A stretch of 16,299 nucleotides of DNA. Origin: CAZUAQ01 sp964618455. GTDB lineage: Bacteria > Planctomycetota > Phycisphaerae > UBA1845 > PWPN01. The notes below the pieces were generated by a model, which was given only the letters and a program-made list of their open reading frames with translations, was not told where the DNA came from and ran no database searches. Positions 7,406 to 14,389 of the stretch are shown here, one piece after another. Within the stretch, counting starts at the first letter, position 1. The number at the start of each line of letters is the position of its first letter. The position numbers and the translations under genes are program-made. The stretch is taken from contig CAZUAQ010000086.1 of the NCBI GenBank assembly GCA_964618455.1, positions 1-16,299 of the forward strand, given 5' to 3'.

Positions 7406-8773
7406 ATGACGATTGCATCTCACGCGGGTAAGGCTGCGTTCATCATCGCGCTGTCCAGCTTGTTGGGGACCCGCCTCGCGACGGCCGGTGAGCGCGATCA
7501 TGTCGTGCCGGACAGGGGTCGGGCATGCGCCAATGCCTGGATTGCGCTTGATGTCCCCGACGCGGCGCCAGAGTCCCCCATCGATGTGGCGATGCACGAT
7601 CCCTGGAAGCAGATCGTCTGGCAGCGCGAGGTGACGGAGGGTCGCGTCACGCTGTACACGCGGGACTGGGCCGATGGAACGTATACCGTCCGGTTCAACG
7701 GGGAACACGCGCAGACCTTGAACATCGATTCCGAACTGTTCGGCCGGGTCCGGGCGCGCTGTGGCGTCATGCTGCGGGATCTCGAAAACCGGCGCGATGC
7801 CGATGGGCTGGTGCCGAAGAAACTGGCCGGCGTCTCCAACCTGCTTCAGCGCATCATGACGCTCTTTGTCTGGTCGATGCCGGAAGACCATCTCGAAGGC
7901 CAACTCTACTTCTGCGAACAGCAACTCGGTTACCGTACCGCCTCCGCGACCGTGCGCATCCTCGGTTCGGGCGCGTCGGAGTTTCACGGTTATGGCGGTG
8001 CGTATCTGCCGGGGCGTCGCGAACGGACCGGAATGTTCGTGCCGCCGAACGCGGTGGTCGATTTCGGCGCGAACACCGAACGCAAACTCGAACGCTGGGG
8101 CTATGGCGTCGCGGACATCGATCACATCTTCGTCTCGCATAATCACGCCGACCACTTCGACGCCGAAGCCATCAAGGCCTTCGCCGCCAAGCGGAAGATC
8201 GCCGGACTGAAGCCGGTGGTGTTTCATGCCGGCCGAGCCTCGTGCCGTGATCTGCGTGGCGTGCTCACGACTGAGACCGACCGCGCGAGTACGATCCTTC
8301 ACGAAGTCGAACCGGGAGATACGTTCGATGCCGGTGATCTGCATGTGGAGGTGGTCCGCGCGACGCATCAGAGGGAATCCAGCCCGCACGGGTATATCCT
8401 GGGCTTGCACGACGCGACGATTTACTACGGAACGGACAGCGGTTACCCGAACGGTGAAACGCTGGAAGCCCTCTCCCGCCATCGCTTCGACGTGTTCGCC
8501 CATGACTTCACGATCGTCTCCGCCGACGACGGCATCACGCACAGTGACCTCGGCGACATGCACCTGCTGATCGGCAAGCTTCGAAGAGCGGGAGCCTTGG
8601 ATGGGTGGACACGGGTCGTGGCACTTCACCAGGGATTCGAGGGGCCGCAAGCGCTTCCCGACGGGCTCCACTGGCAATCGACGATGGGCTACCAGACAAG
8701 TTACGACGGGATGCCGCTGCCGGTGGCGTGGCGCGTCGAGAACCCGAGGACGTCGTCATCGGATGGACCGTAG
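7406..8773 (+). CDS. Exported metallo-beta-lactamase-fold hydrolase
   Basis: A 455-residue protein with an N-terminal signal peptide: hydrophobic AAFIIALSSLLG and a likely cleavage after ATA at residue 27. It is probably periplasmic. Residues about 30-175 form an extra domain I do not recognise. The hydrolase domain starts near 183 (ATVRILGSGASEFHG). It carries the zinc motif HxHxDH (H245, H247, D249, H250), then H321, then GTDSG with the bridging D344, and a late H408. The fold covers lactonases, phosphodiesterases and other hydrolases; overall shape recalls UlaG-like or general MBL-fold hydrolases rather than true beta-lactamases, and the substrate is unknown. ATG 7406 is preferred over 7361 because AAAGGG lies 5 nt upstream and it begins a proper signal peptide. 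The 3' end is 9 bp from the convergent kdsA. Confidence 0.85.
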   Translation: MTIASHAGKAAFIIALSSLLGTRLATAGERDHVVPDRGRACANAWIALDVPDAAPESPIDVAMHDPWKQIVWQREVTEGRVTLYTRDWADGTYTVRFNGEHAQTLNIDSELFGRVRARCGVMLRDLENRRDADGLVPKKLAGVSNLLQRIMTLFVWSMPEDHLEGQLYFCEQQLGYRTASATVRILGSGASEFHGYGGAYLPGRRERTGMFVPPNAVVDFGANTERKLERWGYGVADIDHIFVSHNHADHFDAEAIKAFAAKRKIAGLKPVVFHAGRASCRDLRGVLTTETDRASTILHEVEPGDTFDAGDLHVEVVRATHQRESSPHGYILGLHDATIYYGTDSGYPNGETLEALSRHRFDVFAHDFTIVSADDGITHSDLGDMHLLIGKLRRAGALDGWTRVVALHQGFEGPQALPDGLHWQSTMGYQTSYDGMPLPVAWRVENPRTSSSDGP

Positions 8774-8782
8774 GCCGGATCG

Positions 8783-9613
8783 CTACGATTTGCGCGACGC
8801 TTCGGCGATGCGGAGGCAGCGCTTCAGCAGCGGTTCGAGTTGATCGAGCGGCCAGACGGTGGCCGAGTCGCTGAGCGCCTGGTCGGGTTGATCGTGCACT
8901 TCGAGAAACAGCGCGTCGGCCCCGGCGGCGATCGCAGCGGACGCCAGGATCGGCGTCATCTCGCGTTGCCCGCCGGACTGCGTGCCGCCCTGGCCGGGGA
9001 GCTGGCAGGAGTGCGTGGCATCAAAGATGACCGGGGCGTATGTCTGCATGCGCGGGATGGCGGCCATGTCGTTGACAAGCCGGCCGTAGCCGAAAAACGT
9101 ACCACGCTCGGTGAGGAGCACGCGTTCGTTGCCGGACTGCCGGACTTTCTCGACGGCCAGTCGCATTTCCTCCGGCGAGATGAACTGCCCCTTCTTGAGG
9201 TTGATCACCTTGCCGGTCTCTGCGGCGGCGACGAGCAGATCGGTCTGGCGGCAGAGAAACGCCGGGATCTGAAGCACGTCGAGCACTTCGCCCGCAGGCG
9301 CTGCCTGTGGTGCTTCGTGGATGTCCGACGTGACGGGAACGCCGACTTCGGCAGCCACGTCCCGCAGGATCGCCAGCCCTTCTTCCAGCCCCGGCCCGCG
9401 GCGGCTCTGCAGGCTCGAGCGGTTCGCCTTGTCGAAGCTGGCTTTGAAGATGAATGGAATGCCCAGTGCGTTGGTGACGCGGTCGATGGACTCCGCCAGC
9501 CGGAGCGTGTGATCGCGCGACTCGATCACGCAGGGACCGGCGATCAGCGGCAGTAACGTGTGACCGAACGCGATATCGCCAAGTTTCACGGAGTCCGCGG
9601 ATGATGCGTTCAT
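8783..9613 (-). CDS. kdsA: 3-deoxy-D-manno-octulosonate 8-phosphate synthase (KdsA), metal-dependent type
   Basis: A 276-residue cytoplasmic aldolase that condenses phosphoenolpyruvate with arabinose 5-phosphate to Kdo-8-phosphate, the precursor of the inner core of lipopolysaccharide. It has the expected length and motifs: IAGPCVIES (C28), FKASFDKANRSS, SDIHE, KKGQFISPEEM, FDATHS, and a C-terminal FLEVH with a following Asp. The Cys in the PCxIES motif is the metal ligand of the class II, metal-dependent enzymes (as in Aquifex); E. coli-type metal-independent enzymes carry Asn there. ATG 9613 is chosen because homology begins just after it; upstream open frame is a shadow of the lipid kinase gene. 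Its start lies only 10 nt after the stop of that gene, so the two form an operon. No strong Shine-Dalgarno is seen, so translation may be coupled. Confidence 0.95.
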   Translation of the reverse strand: MNASSADSVKLGDIAFGHTLLPLIAGPCVIESRDHTLRLAESIDRVTNALGIPFIFKASFDKANRSSLQSRRGPGLEEGLAILRDVAAEVGVPVTSDIHEAPQAAPAGEVLDVLQIPAFLCRQTDLLVAAAETGKVINLKKGQFISPEEMRLAVEKVRQSGNERVLLTERGTFFGYGRLVNDMAAIPRMQTYAPVIFDATHSCQLPGQGGTQSGGQREMTPILASAAIAAGADALFLEVHDQPDQALSDSATVWPLDQLEPLLKRCLRIAEASRKS

Positions 9614-9623
9614 GAGCGGTATT

Positions 9624-10508
9624 CTACTTGCGATGACGACGCGGAGGAACCCGCAGCGCCACCGCCAAGGGGTCGATTTCCACTTCGACCGGCAGGAAAC
9701 CGGCATTGTCGCCATCGAACTGGACGGGCACCTCTTCGTCCGAGGAGATGCGGACGCGCCGCACGCGACGATAGACGACGCTGGGGTGCTCGATATGCCG
9801 CCACAGCAGCGCACGGATGGAATGGCCGATGAGATCGACGCGCGTCCGGCAGGGCAGGATGAGGACGTCGAGCCAGCCATCGTCCCAGATGGCATCCCTG
9901 ACCACGGGGAGGCCCAGGGAATACCGCCAGATGTTGCCGAGGAAGATCATGCCCCGCCCCTCCCAGTCGAGGTCGTCGCCGACGACGTGGACGTGCGGGA
10001 AACGATGCTGCCAGAAAGTGCGCCAGAGCGGGTCGGCGTAGGTCAGGTGCGTGATGTGGCCGTTGCGGAGTTTGGTCAGCCGACGGACGACATCGGCATC
10101 AAAGCCGATACCACCGACGACAAGAAAGCCGCGATCCTCTCCCCGGGCAAGATCAAGCTGAAGGGTGGGTCCGGCGACAAGTGCCTGGTAAACCGAATCG
10201 GCCGAGGCCTTGTAGCCAAAGGTCTTGGCAACGAGATTCTCCGTCCCCGCCGGCCAGACCACGAGGGGCACGCCTGTGCGCGAGAGCCCGCGTGCGACGT
10301 CCCGCACGGTGCCGTCGCCTCCCACGGCGATGACGGCATGGCAACGCTCCGCCGCCTCCGCCGCCAGCCGGCAGGCGTCACCCGGTCCCTGCGTGTGGCA
10401 ATGCTCCACGCGGATGCCGGCCGCACCCAGCTTGCGGAACATGGCGCGCAGCTCCAGGCGGTGCCGCCGAGCCCCGGAGACCGGATTCGCAACCACCGCC
10501 ACATTCAT
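9624..10508 (-). CDS. Diacylglycerol kinase family lipid kinase
   Basis: A 294-residue protein of the DAGK catalytic (DgkB/YegS) family, which phosphorylates diacylglycerol, sphingoid or related lipids with ATP. The N-terminal VAVVANPVSGARR is the characteristic first strand and glycine loop. GGDGT (63-67) is the nucleotide-binding signature and PAGTEN (86-91) the matching PxGTxN motif. The second domain (about 110-290) is beta-rich with GGIGFDADVV and FLGNIWRYSLG. The C-terminal DGDNAGFLPVEV is the usual last motif. It is a soluble, membrane-associated type, unlike the small integral DgkA. ATG 10508 starts directly at the conserved strand. It is the first gene of a two-gene operon with kdsA, pointing to envelope lipid metabolism; exact substrate unknown. 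It is divergent from the TPR/alpha-CTD gene. Confidence 0.88.
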   Translation of the reverse strand: MNVAVVANPVSGARRHRLELRAMFRKLGAAGIRVEHCHTQGPGDACRLAAEAAERCHAVIAVGGDGTVRDVARGLSRTGVPLVVWPAGTENLVAKTFGYKASADSVYQALVAGPTLQLDLARGEDRGFLVVGGIGFDADVVRRLTKLRNGHITHLTYADPLWRTFWQHRFPHVHVVGDDLDWEGRGMIFLGNIWRYSLGLPVVRDAIWDDGWLDVLILPCRTRVDLIGHSIRALLWRHIEHPSVVYRRVRRVRISSDEEVPVQFDGDNAGFLPVEVEIDPLAVALRVPPRRHRK

Positions 10509-10645
10509 TCATAAACTCTTGTCATAAAATCGCTTAAGAGCGGAGCTGATACCATGGGCGTTCCGGAGAATCACTCGCACACAAAGGTTCAGGGCACCGC
10601 AGGTCGGCCGGAAACCCGGGGTATCCTCGCGGAAAGGACGTGCTC

Positions 10646-10673
10646 TTGCAAGCGGTGAAATCTTGCGTAAAAT
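10646..10673 (+). promoter_or_regulatory. Sigma70-type promoter of the TPR/alpha-CTD gene
   Basis: TTGCAA (10646-10651) and TAAAAT (10668-10673) with a 16-nt spacer. Transcription would start near 10680, giving a leader of about 105 nt before the ATG at 10786. Four and five of six consensus matches. Confidence 0.5.
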
Positions 10674-10785
10674 GCAGGGTTCGCAAACATTGCCGGGATT
10701 GCCCCTCGCGCGACACGATGGGATGCGCACACGACCTGGAATGAACCAACCATCCGGATGACCACCAAGGCAGGAATATCGACAT

Positions 10786-11751
10786 ATGGAAAACGTAGCC
10801 ACGTTGATTCGTCACGGTAATCTTGACGAAGCGGAATCGGCCCTCAACGGCATGGGCGACTCGAATTCGGGGGATGCTCAGTGGCATTATCTGAGAGGCA
10901 AGCTTCTGGAGGCACAGGGCGATCATGAAAACGCCCTGGAAGCTCTGGAACGCAGCGTGGACCTGGACGACCACAACGCTCAGGCCAAGTTCGATCTGGC
11001 CTATCTGCACGATCTCTTCGGGAACGAGGATGAGGCCGTCACGATTTACGAGGAGCTGTCCCAGCAGTCGCCGACACACGTCAGCGCGCTGCTGAACCTC
11101 GCGGTGATTTATGAAGACCGGGGATCGTACGAGTACGCTCAGGATTGCCTGGAGCGTATCCTGGCCGATCATCCCGAGCACGCGCGGGCGCGGATGTTTC
11201 TCAGAGATGTGCTCAGCTCCATGGACATGGTCTATGACGAGAACCTGGAGCGTCGCCAGGAGAAGCAGGACGCCCTGCTGGATACACCTGTTTCGGACTT
11301 TGAACTGAGCGTGCGCAGCCGGAACTGCCTGAAGAAGATGAACATTCATACATTGGGCGATCTTCTCAAGATTTCCGAGTCCGAACTGCTGGCGTACAAG
11401 AACTTCGGCGAGACCTCGCTGAACGAAATCAAGGCAATGCTCACGCAGAAGGGGCTGCACCTCGGCCAGATGAAGGAGGAGGCGCAGCGTTCGCCGCGGA
11501 CCATGGCCGCGCGTCGCATGCCCACCAGTGGCCAGGGCAATGACCTGATGAACAAGTATCTCTCGGAGATCGAGTTCTCCGGACGATCGCGCAAATGCCT
11601 CCAGAGGCTTGGACTCCTGACCGTGGGCGACCTCGTGAGCAAGACCGAGGCCGAATTGCTGGCCACGAAGAACTTCGGCCAGACCTCGCTGAGCGAGATC
11701 AAGACCAAGCTCACCGAGATGGGCCTGACGCTTCGGAAAAAGCCCGAATAA
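10786..11751 (+). CDS. TPR protein with two RNA polymerase alpha C-terminal domains
   Basis: A 321-residue soluble protein. Residues about 32-133 form three tetratricopeptide repeats (HYLRGKLLEAQGDHENALEAL is the first). Two copies of the RNA polymerase alpha C-terminal domain follow, at about 168-228 and 258-317, joined by a charged linker of about 30 residues. Each copy has the helix-hairpin-helix signature: VRSRNCLK then KNFGETSLNEIK, and GRSRKCLQ then KNFGQTSLSEIK. By alignment with E. coli alpha as I recall it, the DNA-contact residues R265, N294, G296 and S299 are kept (R177/R267, N206/N296, G208/G298, S211/S301), while K298 is Thr in both. There is no alpha N-terminal domain, so it is not RpoA. 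It likely binds DNA or polymerase-associated regulators; a transcription role is inferred. Start has AGGA 10 nt upstream. The SpoIID gene follows closely on the same strand. Confidence 0.85.
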   Translation: MENVATLIRHGNLDEAESALNGMGDSNSGDAQWHYLRGKLLEAQGDHENALEALERSVDLDDHNAQAKFDLAYLHDLFGNEDEAVTIYEELSQQSPTHVSALLNLAVIYEDRGSYEYAQDCLERILADHPEHARARMFLRDVLSSMDMVYDENLERRQEKQDALLDTPVSDFELSVRSRNCLKKMNIHTLGDLLKISESELLAYKNFGETSLNEIKAMLTQKGLHLGQMKEEAQRSPRTMAARRMPTSGQGNDLMNKYLSEIEFSGRSRKCLQRLGLLTVGDLVSKTEAELLATKNFGQTSLSEIKTKLTEMGLTLRKKPE

Positions 11752-11844
11752 ACGCCGGCCGTTCGATCCATGGGTGAATCGGCCGCGCCCATCGTTCGCC
11801 TTTCGGAAGGCGGCGATGCTTCCCGACATGCACGGGGCGGCTGG

Positions 11845-13146
11845 ATGGTCGACACACAACGGCACAACGCGCGGAAGGCATACCCCGCCGTGATTTCCTG
11901 CACACTTGTCAGTGGATTGATTGCCGTCTCCGCATGTGCCCCATCTACCTCCTCGGAGATCCCAGCGGAAGCCAGCGCATCCTCCTTGTCTTCGAAGGAG
12001 AACACGCTCACTGCGGCGGAGCGCGAAGTTCGAATCCTGATCGACAATGACCTTCGCCAGCTTCGACTCATCTTCGACGCCCCCTACCGTATGCGAGACG
12101 TGCAGAGCGGCAACTGGCTCTCGGAGACCCTGGCCCCGGACACGATCGCGATCTCCCTTCAGGATGGTTCGGTCCGCATCCCGGCACACGCGATCTCGCA
12201 CGCCTCCGCCATTGAATTCGTGCCTGAAACGAACGGCACCATCGAGCTCCAGGCTCCGGGCGAGACGGCCCGCCCCTACCCCGGGCGGATGCGTTTGCTG
12301 CCGGGCGAGGACGGCGGGACGGTCGTCAACGTGGCGGACATCGAGGACTATCTGGTCGGCGTGGTCACCCGGGAACTGGATCAGAGCTTCCTGTCCGAAG
12401 CCTGCCGGGCACAGGCGGTGGCGGCGCGGACCTACGCCTGGTACTGGAAACTCCGAAGGACGCCCGCCGATGATTGGGATCTCGTCGACACGGAAAGAGC
12501 CCAGGTGTATGTCGGCTATGCGCGCGTCGAGGGAGTTCCCGAAGCCGTCCGCGCGGTGCGCGACACCGAGGGGGTCGTGTTGACCTGGAACGCGCCGACG
12601 GGGCGCCGCATCTTCTGCACATTCTACAGCTCGACATGCGGCGGCCGAACCGCCCCGGCGGCCCCGGTGATGAAAACGCCGGACATCACGCCGCTGGTCG
12701 GGGGGGTGGATTGCCCCTATTGCGAGATCTCGAAGCACCGGCGGTGGGCGCCGTTCTTCGTCACACTCCGCGAAATGACGGCGGCGTTGCGGGACAAGTA
12801 TGACGTGTTTCGATCCATGGGACCGATCGAGCGGATCGAGATCGAGCAGCAGGAAGAAGGTGGGCGACTTGTCATGCTTCGCCTGCACGATGCCCAAAAC
12901 CGATCACAACTTCTGGAGGCGGAGAATTTCCGCCTGACCGTGGATCCGGGCGGACGACGCATTCGCAGCGCCTGGTTCACCTTCGACAGGGTGAAAGATG
13001 GCTACCGCTTCACCGGGGGGCGGGGATTCGGCCACGGGGTGGGCCTCTGCCAGTACGGCGCCCAGGGCATGGCACAACAGGGGGCTTCCGCCGCCCAGAT
13101 CCTTCAGCATTACTATCCCGGATCGAAGCCCGTTCGGGCGTATTGA
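11845..13146 (+). CDS. SpoIID/LytB-domain lipoprotein, probable peptidoglycan lytic transglycosylase
   Basis: A 433-residue lipoprotein: an n-region with Arg/Lys, a hydrophobic core and a lipobox VSAC with C31 as the lipidated Cys. The SpoIID domain covers about 140-433. YLVGVVTRE carries E177, at the place of the catalytic Glu of SpoIID. AQAVAARTYAW follows, then Cys positions C265, C290 and C293 (TCGG, DCPYC) suited to metal or disulfide formation, and the closing GHGVGLCQYGAQGMAQQG. SpoIID enzymes cut glycan strands lacking stem peptides; the family is also common outside sporeformers. The frame is open to an ATG at 11770, only 18 bp after the alpha-CTD gene, but the ATG at 11845 gives a normal lipoprotein signal of 31 residues with GGGG 7 nt upstream. 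The start is therefore less sure than the function. Possibly co-transcribed with the preceding gene. Confidence 0.85.
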   Translation: MVDTQRHNARKAYPAVISCTLVSGLIAVSACAPSTSSEIPAEASASSLSSKENTLTAAEREVRILIDNDLRQLRLIFDAPYRMRDVQSGNWLSETLAPDTIAISLQDGSVRIPAHAISHASAIEFVPETNGTIELQAPGETARPYPGRMRLLPGEDGGTVVNVADIEDYLVGVVTRELDQSFLSEACRAQAVAARTYAWYWKLRRTPADDWDLVDTERAQVYVGYARVEGVPEAVRAVRDTEGVVLTWNAPTGRRIFCTFYSSTCGGRTAPAAPVMKTPDITPLVGGVDCPYCEISKHRRWAPFFVTLREMTAALRDKYDVFRSMGPIERIEIEQQEEGGRLVMLRLHDAQNRSQLLEAENFRLTVDPGGRRIRSAWFTFDRVKDGYRFTGGRGFGHGVGLCQYGAQGMAQQGASAAQILQHYYPGSKPVRAY

Positions 13147-13198
13147 CAGTCGAGTCACCGTCATCGCATGGATACAGAGGCCGCCCTCTCCCCCGCTA

Positions 13199-13227
13199 CT
13201 GTCATCGCCCGGAATGACCGATATGAT
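13199..13227 (+). promoter_or_regulatory. Promoter placed for a leaderless transcript
   Basis: CTGTCA (13199-13204), 17-nt spacer, TATGAT (13222-13227). The ATG at 13234 begins exactly 7 nt after the -10 box, where transcription would start. No Shine-Dalgarno precedes that ATG. Together this fits a leaderless mRNA. Confidence 0.4.
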
Positions 13228-13233
13228 ACCAGT

Positions 13234-14268
13234 ATGCGAGAGGATCCGGCTCAAGTTGTCGAACGCAAGCCGATGTGGCCCGTGGTGTTGCGCTGGATCG
13301 TGTGCATTGCTGCCGTGGCATGGATCGTCCATAACCTCAACTGGGCGGAACTGAAGCTTGCCTTCGCGCTGGCACGATGGGACTGGATTGCAGCGGGGGT
13401 GGTGGCGTTCGGCCCGGTTCCGGTTCTGATCTCGCAGAGGCTCCGCTGGCTGCTGGAGGTGCACGCGGTTCGTCTATCGCTCTGGCAGGCGATCAAGGTG
13501 ACCTTCGCTGGCAATTTCCTCATTCAAGCATTTCCGGTCGGCACGCCGGGAGGCGATTCCGCCAAGGCCTGGTACATCGCCCGCGATACCCCACACAAAC
13601 ATGAAGCCGCGCTGGCGGTGTTCTTCGATCGCGTGCTGGGGACCATCGTGCTCCTGCTGCTCTCGGGCACCATGATCCTCCTGGACTGGGACAACCCCGC
13701 CTTCGCGCGTTGGGGCCGGATCATCGGGGTGGTGACTTCGATTCTATTCATCGGAGGGATTGTGTACTACTCCCGGTCCTGCCGGAAGTGGCTTCGCCTG
13801 GACGAGTGGGTCTCCCGGCTGCCGTTGGCGGAGCATCTCCAGCGTCTGGATCGCGCGATGCTGGCGTATCGCAACGACATTCCCCGCGTGATGGCGAGCC
13901 TGGTGCTGACCCTTGTGCTTCAGTTCGTGGCAATCTTTTCGCTGTTTCTCATCAGTCGTGGGCTGGGTATGGCGGGGACGTCGTTCTGGGCGGATTTCCG
14001 GATTTTCCTGGCCTACACACCGATCTGTTTTCTTGCCGGAGCCCTGCCCATCGGTGCCATGGAACTGACCTTCGCGGAGTTGTTCTCGGATGCGGCTCAA
14101 CTGGGGTCCTATGAGCAGGCGCTCTCACTCTCGTTCTTCGGTCGTCTGCTGCAACTGGCCTGGGCGCTTCCGGGCGCGCTGGTGGTGCTGCAGGGCCGGC
14201 GACTGCGTGTGGAATCGGATGGCGTGGAGCGCTCCGTGGCTGTGTCCGCCAATTCGTGTGGGAAATAA
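13234..14268 (+). CDS. Integral membrane protein, LPG_synthase_TM (UPF0104/YbhN-like) family
   Basis: A 344-residue inner membrane protein with roughly seven to eight hydrophobic segments. The first is at about residues 16-34 (VLRWIVCIAAVAWIV). The family motif FPVGTPGGDSAKAW lies near residue 110, on the loop after the third segment, and GALPIGAMELTFAE lies near residue 270. This is the flippase-like domain of lysylphosphatidylglycerol synthases without the catalytic aminoacyl-transfer domain, so it should not itself make lysyl-PG. Stand-alone members are thought to move lipids or lipid-linked sugars, but few have known function. In-frame ATGs lie at 13168, 13234 and 13270. I prefer 13234 because of the fitted promoter; 13168 would overlap that promoter and neither has a Shine-Dalgarno site. 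It follows the SpoIID gene by 87 bp on the same strand, an envelope context. Confidence 0.82.
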   Translation: MREDPAQVVERKPMWPVVLRWIVCIAAVAWIVHNLNWAELKLAFALARWDWIAAGVVAFGPVPVLISQRLRWLLEVHAVRLSLWQAIKVTFAGNFLIQAFPVGTPGGDSAKAWYIARDTPHKHEAALAVFFDRVLGTIVLLLLSGTMILLDWDNPAFARWGRIIGVVTSILFIGGIVYYSRSCRKWLRLDEWVSRLPLAEHLQRLDRAMLAYRNDIPRVMASLVLTLVLQFVAIFSLFLISRGLGMAGTSFWADFRIFLAYTPICFLAGALPIGAMELTFAELFSDAAQLGSYEQALSLSFFGRLLQLAWALPGALVVLQGRRLRVESDGVERSVAVSANSCGK

Positions 14269-14288
14269 AACTTTGCCCTGAATGCCGC

Positions 14289-14294
14289 TACAAT
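14289..14294 (+). promoter_or_regulatory. Possible -10 box before the exported TPR-like protein gene
   Basis: TACAAT lies about 95 bp before the ATG at 14390. No good -35 box stands at 16-18 nt upstream, so this is a weak candidate. Confidence 0.25.
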
Positions 14295-14379
14295 TGGTTA
14301 ACACGTCGCGGCTGAGCCGGTCGATGCTTCCGACCCTCCAGTCCGCGACCGACACGTTCGATGTCGCTTCTCCAATCAT

Positions 14380-14383
14380 GAGG
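14380..14383 (+). promoter_or_regulatory. Ribosome binding site deciding the start of the exported TPR-like protein
   Basis: GAGG, 6 nt before the ATG at 14390. The upstream in-frame ATGs at 14282, 14324 and 14378 have no such site, and only 14390 yields a clean signal peptide. Confidence 0.65.
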
Positions 14384-14389
14384 TCTGTC

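Noticed and set aside
7289..8677. In-frame N-terminal extension of the rhodanese to a 576-residue protein
   Set aside because: The extension lies antisense to the metallo-hydrolase gene and has no domain; the rhodanese has a good ribosome binding site at its own ATG.
9614..9895. In-frame N-terminal extension of KdsA
   Set aside because: It overlaps the lipid kinase gene in another frame; KdsA homology and normal length begin at 9613.
10534..12897. A 787-codon open frame on the minus strand opposite the alpha-CTD and SpoIID genes
   Set aside because: The plus strand encodes recognisable TPR, alpha-CTD and SpoIID domains here. The antisense frame has no family motif and is explained by high GC bias at third codon positions.
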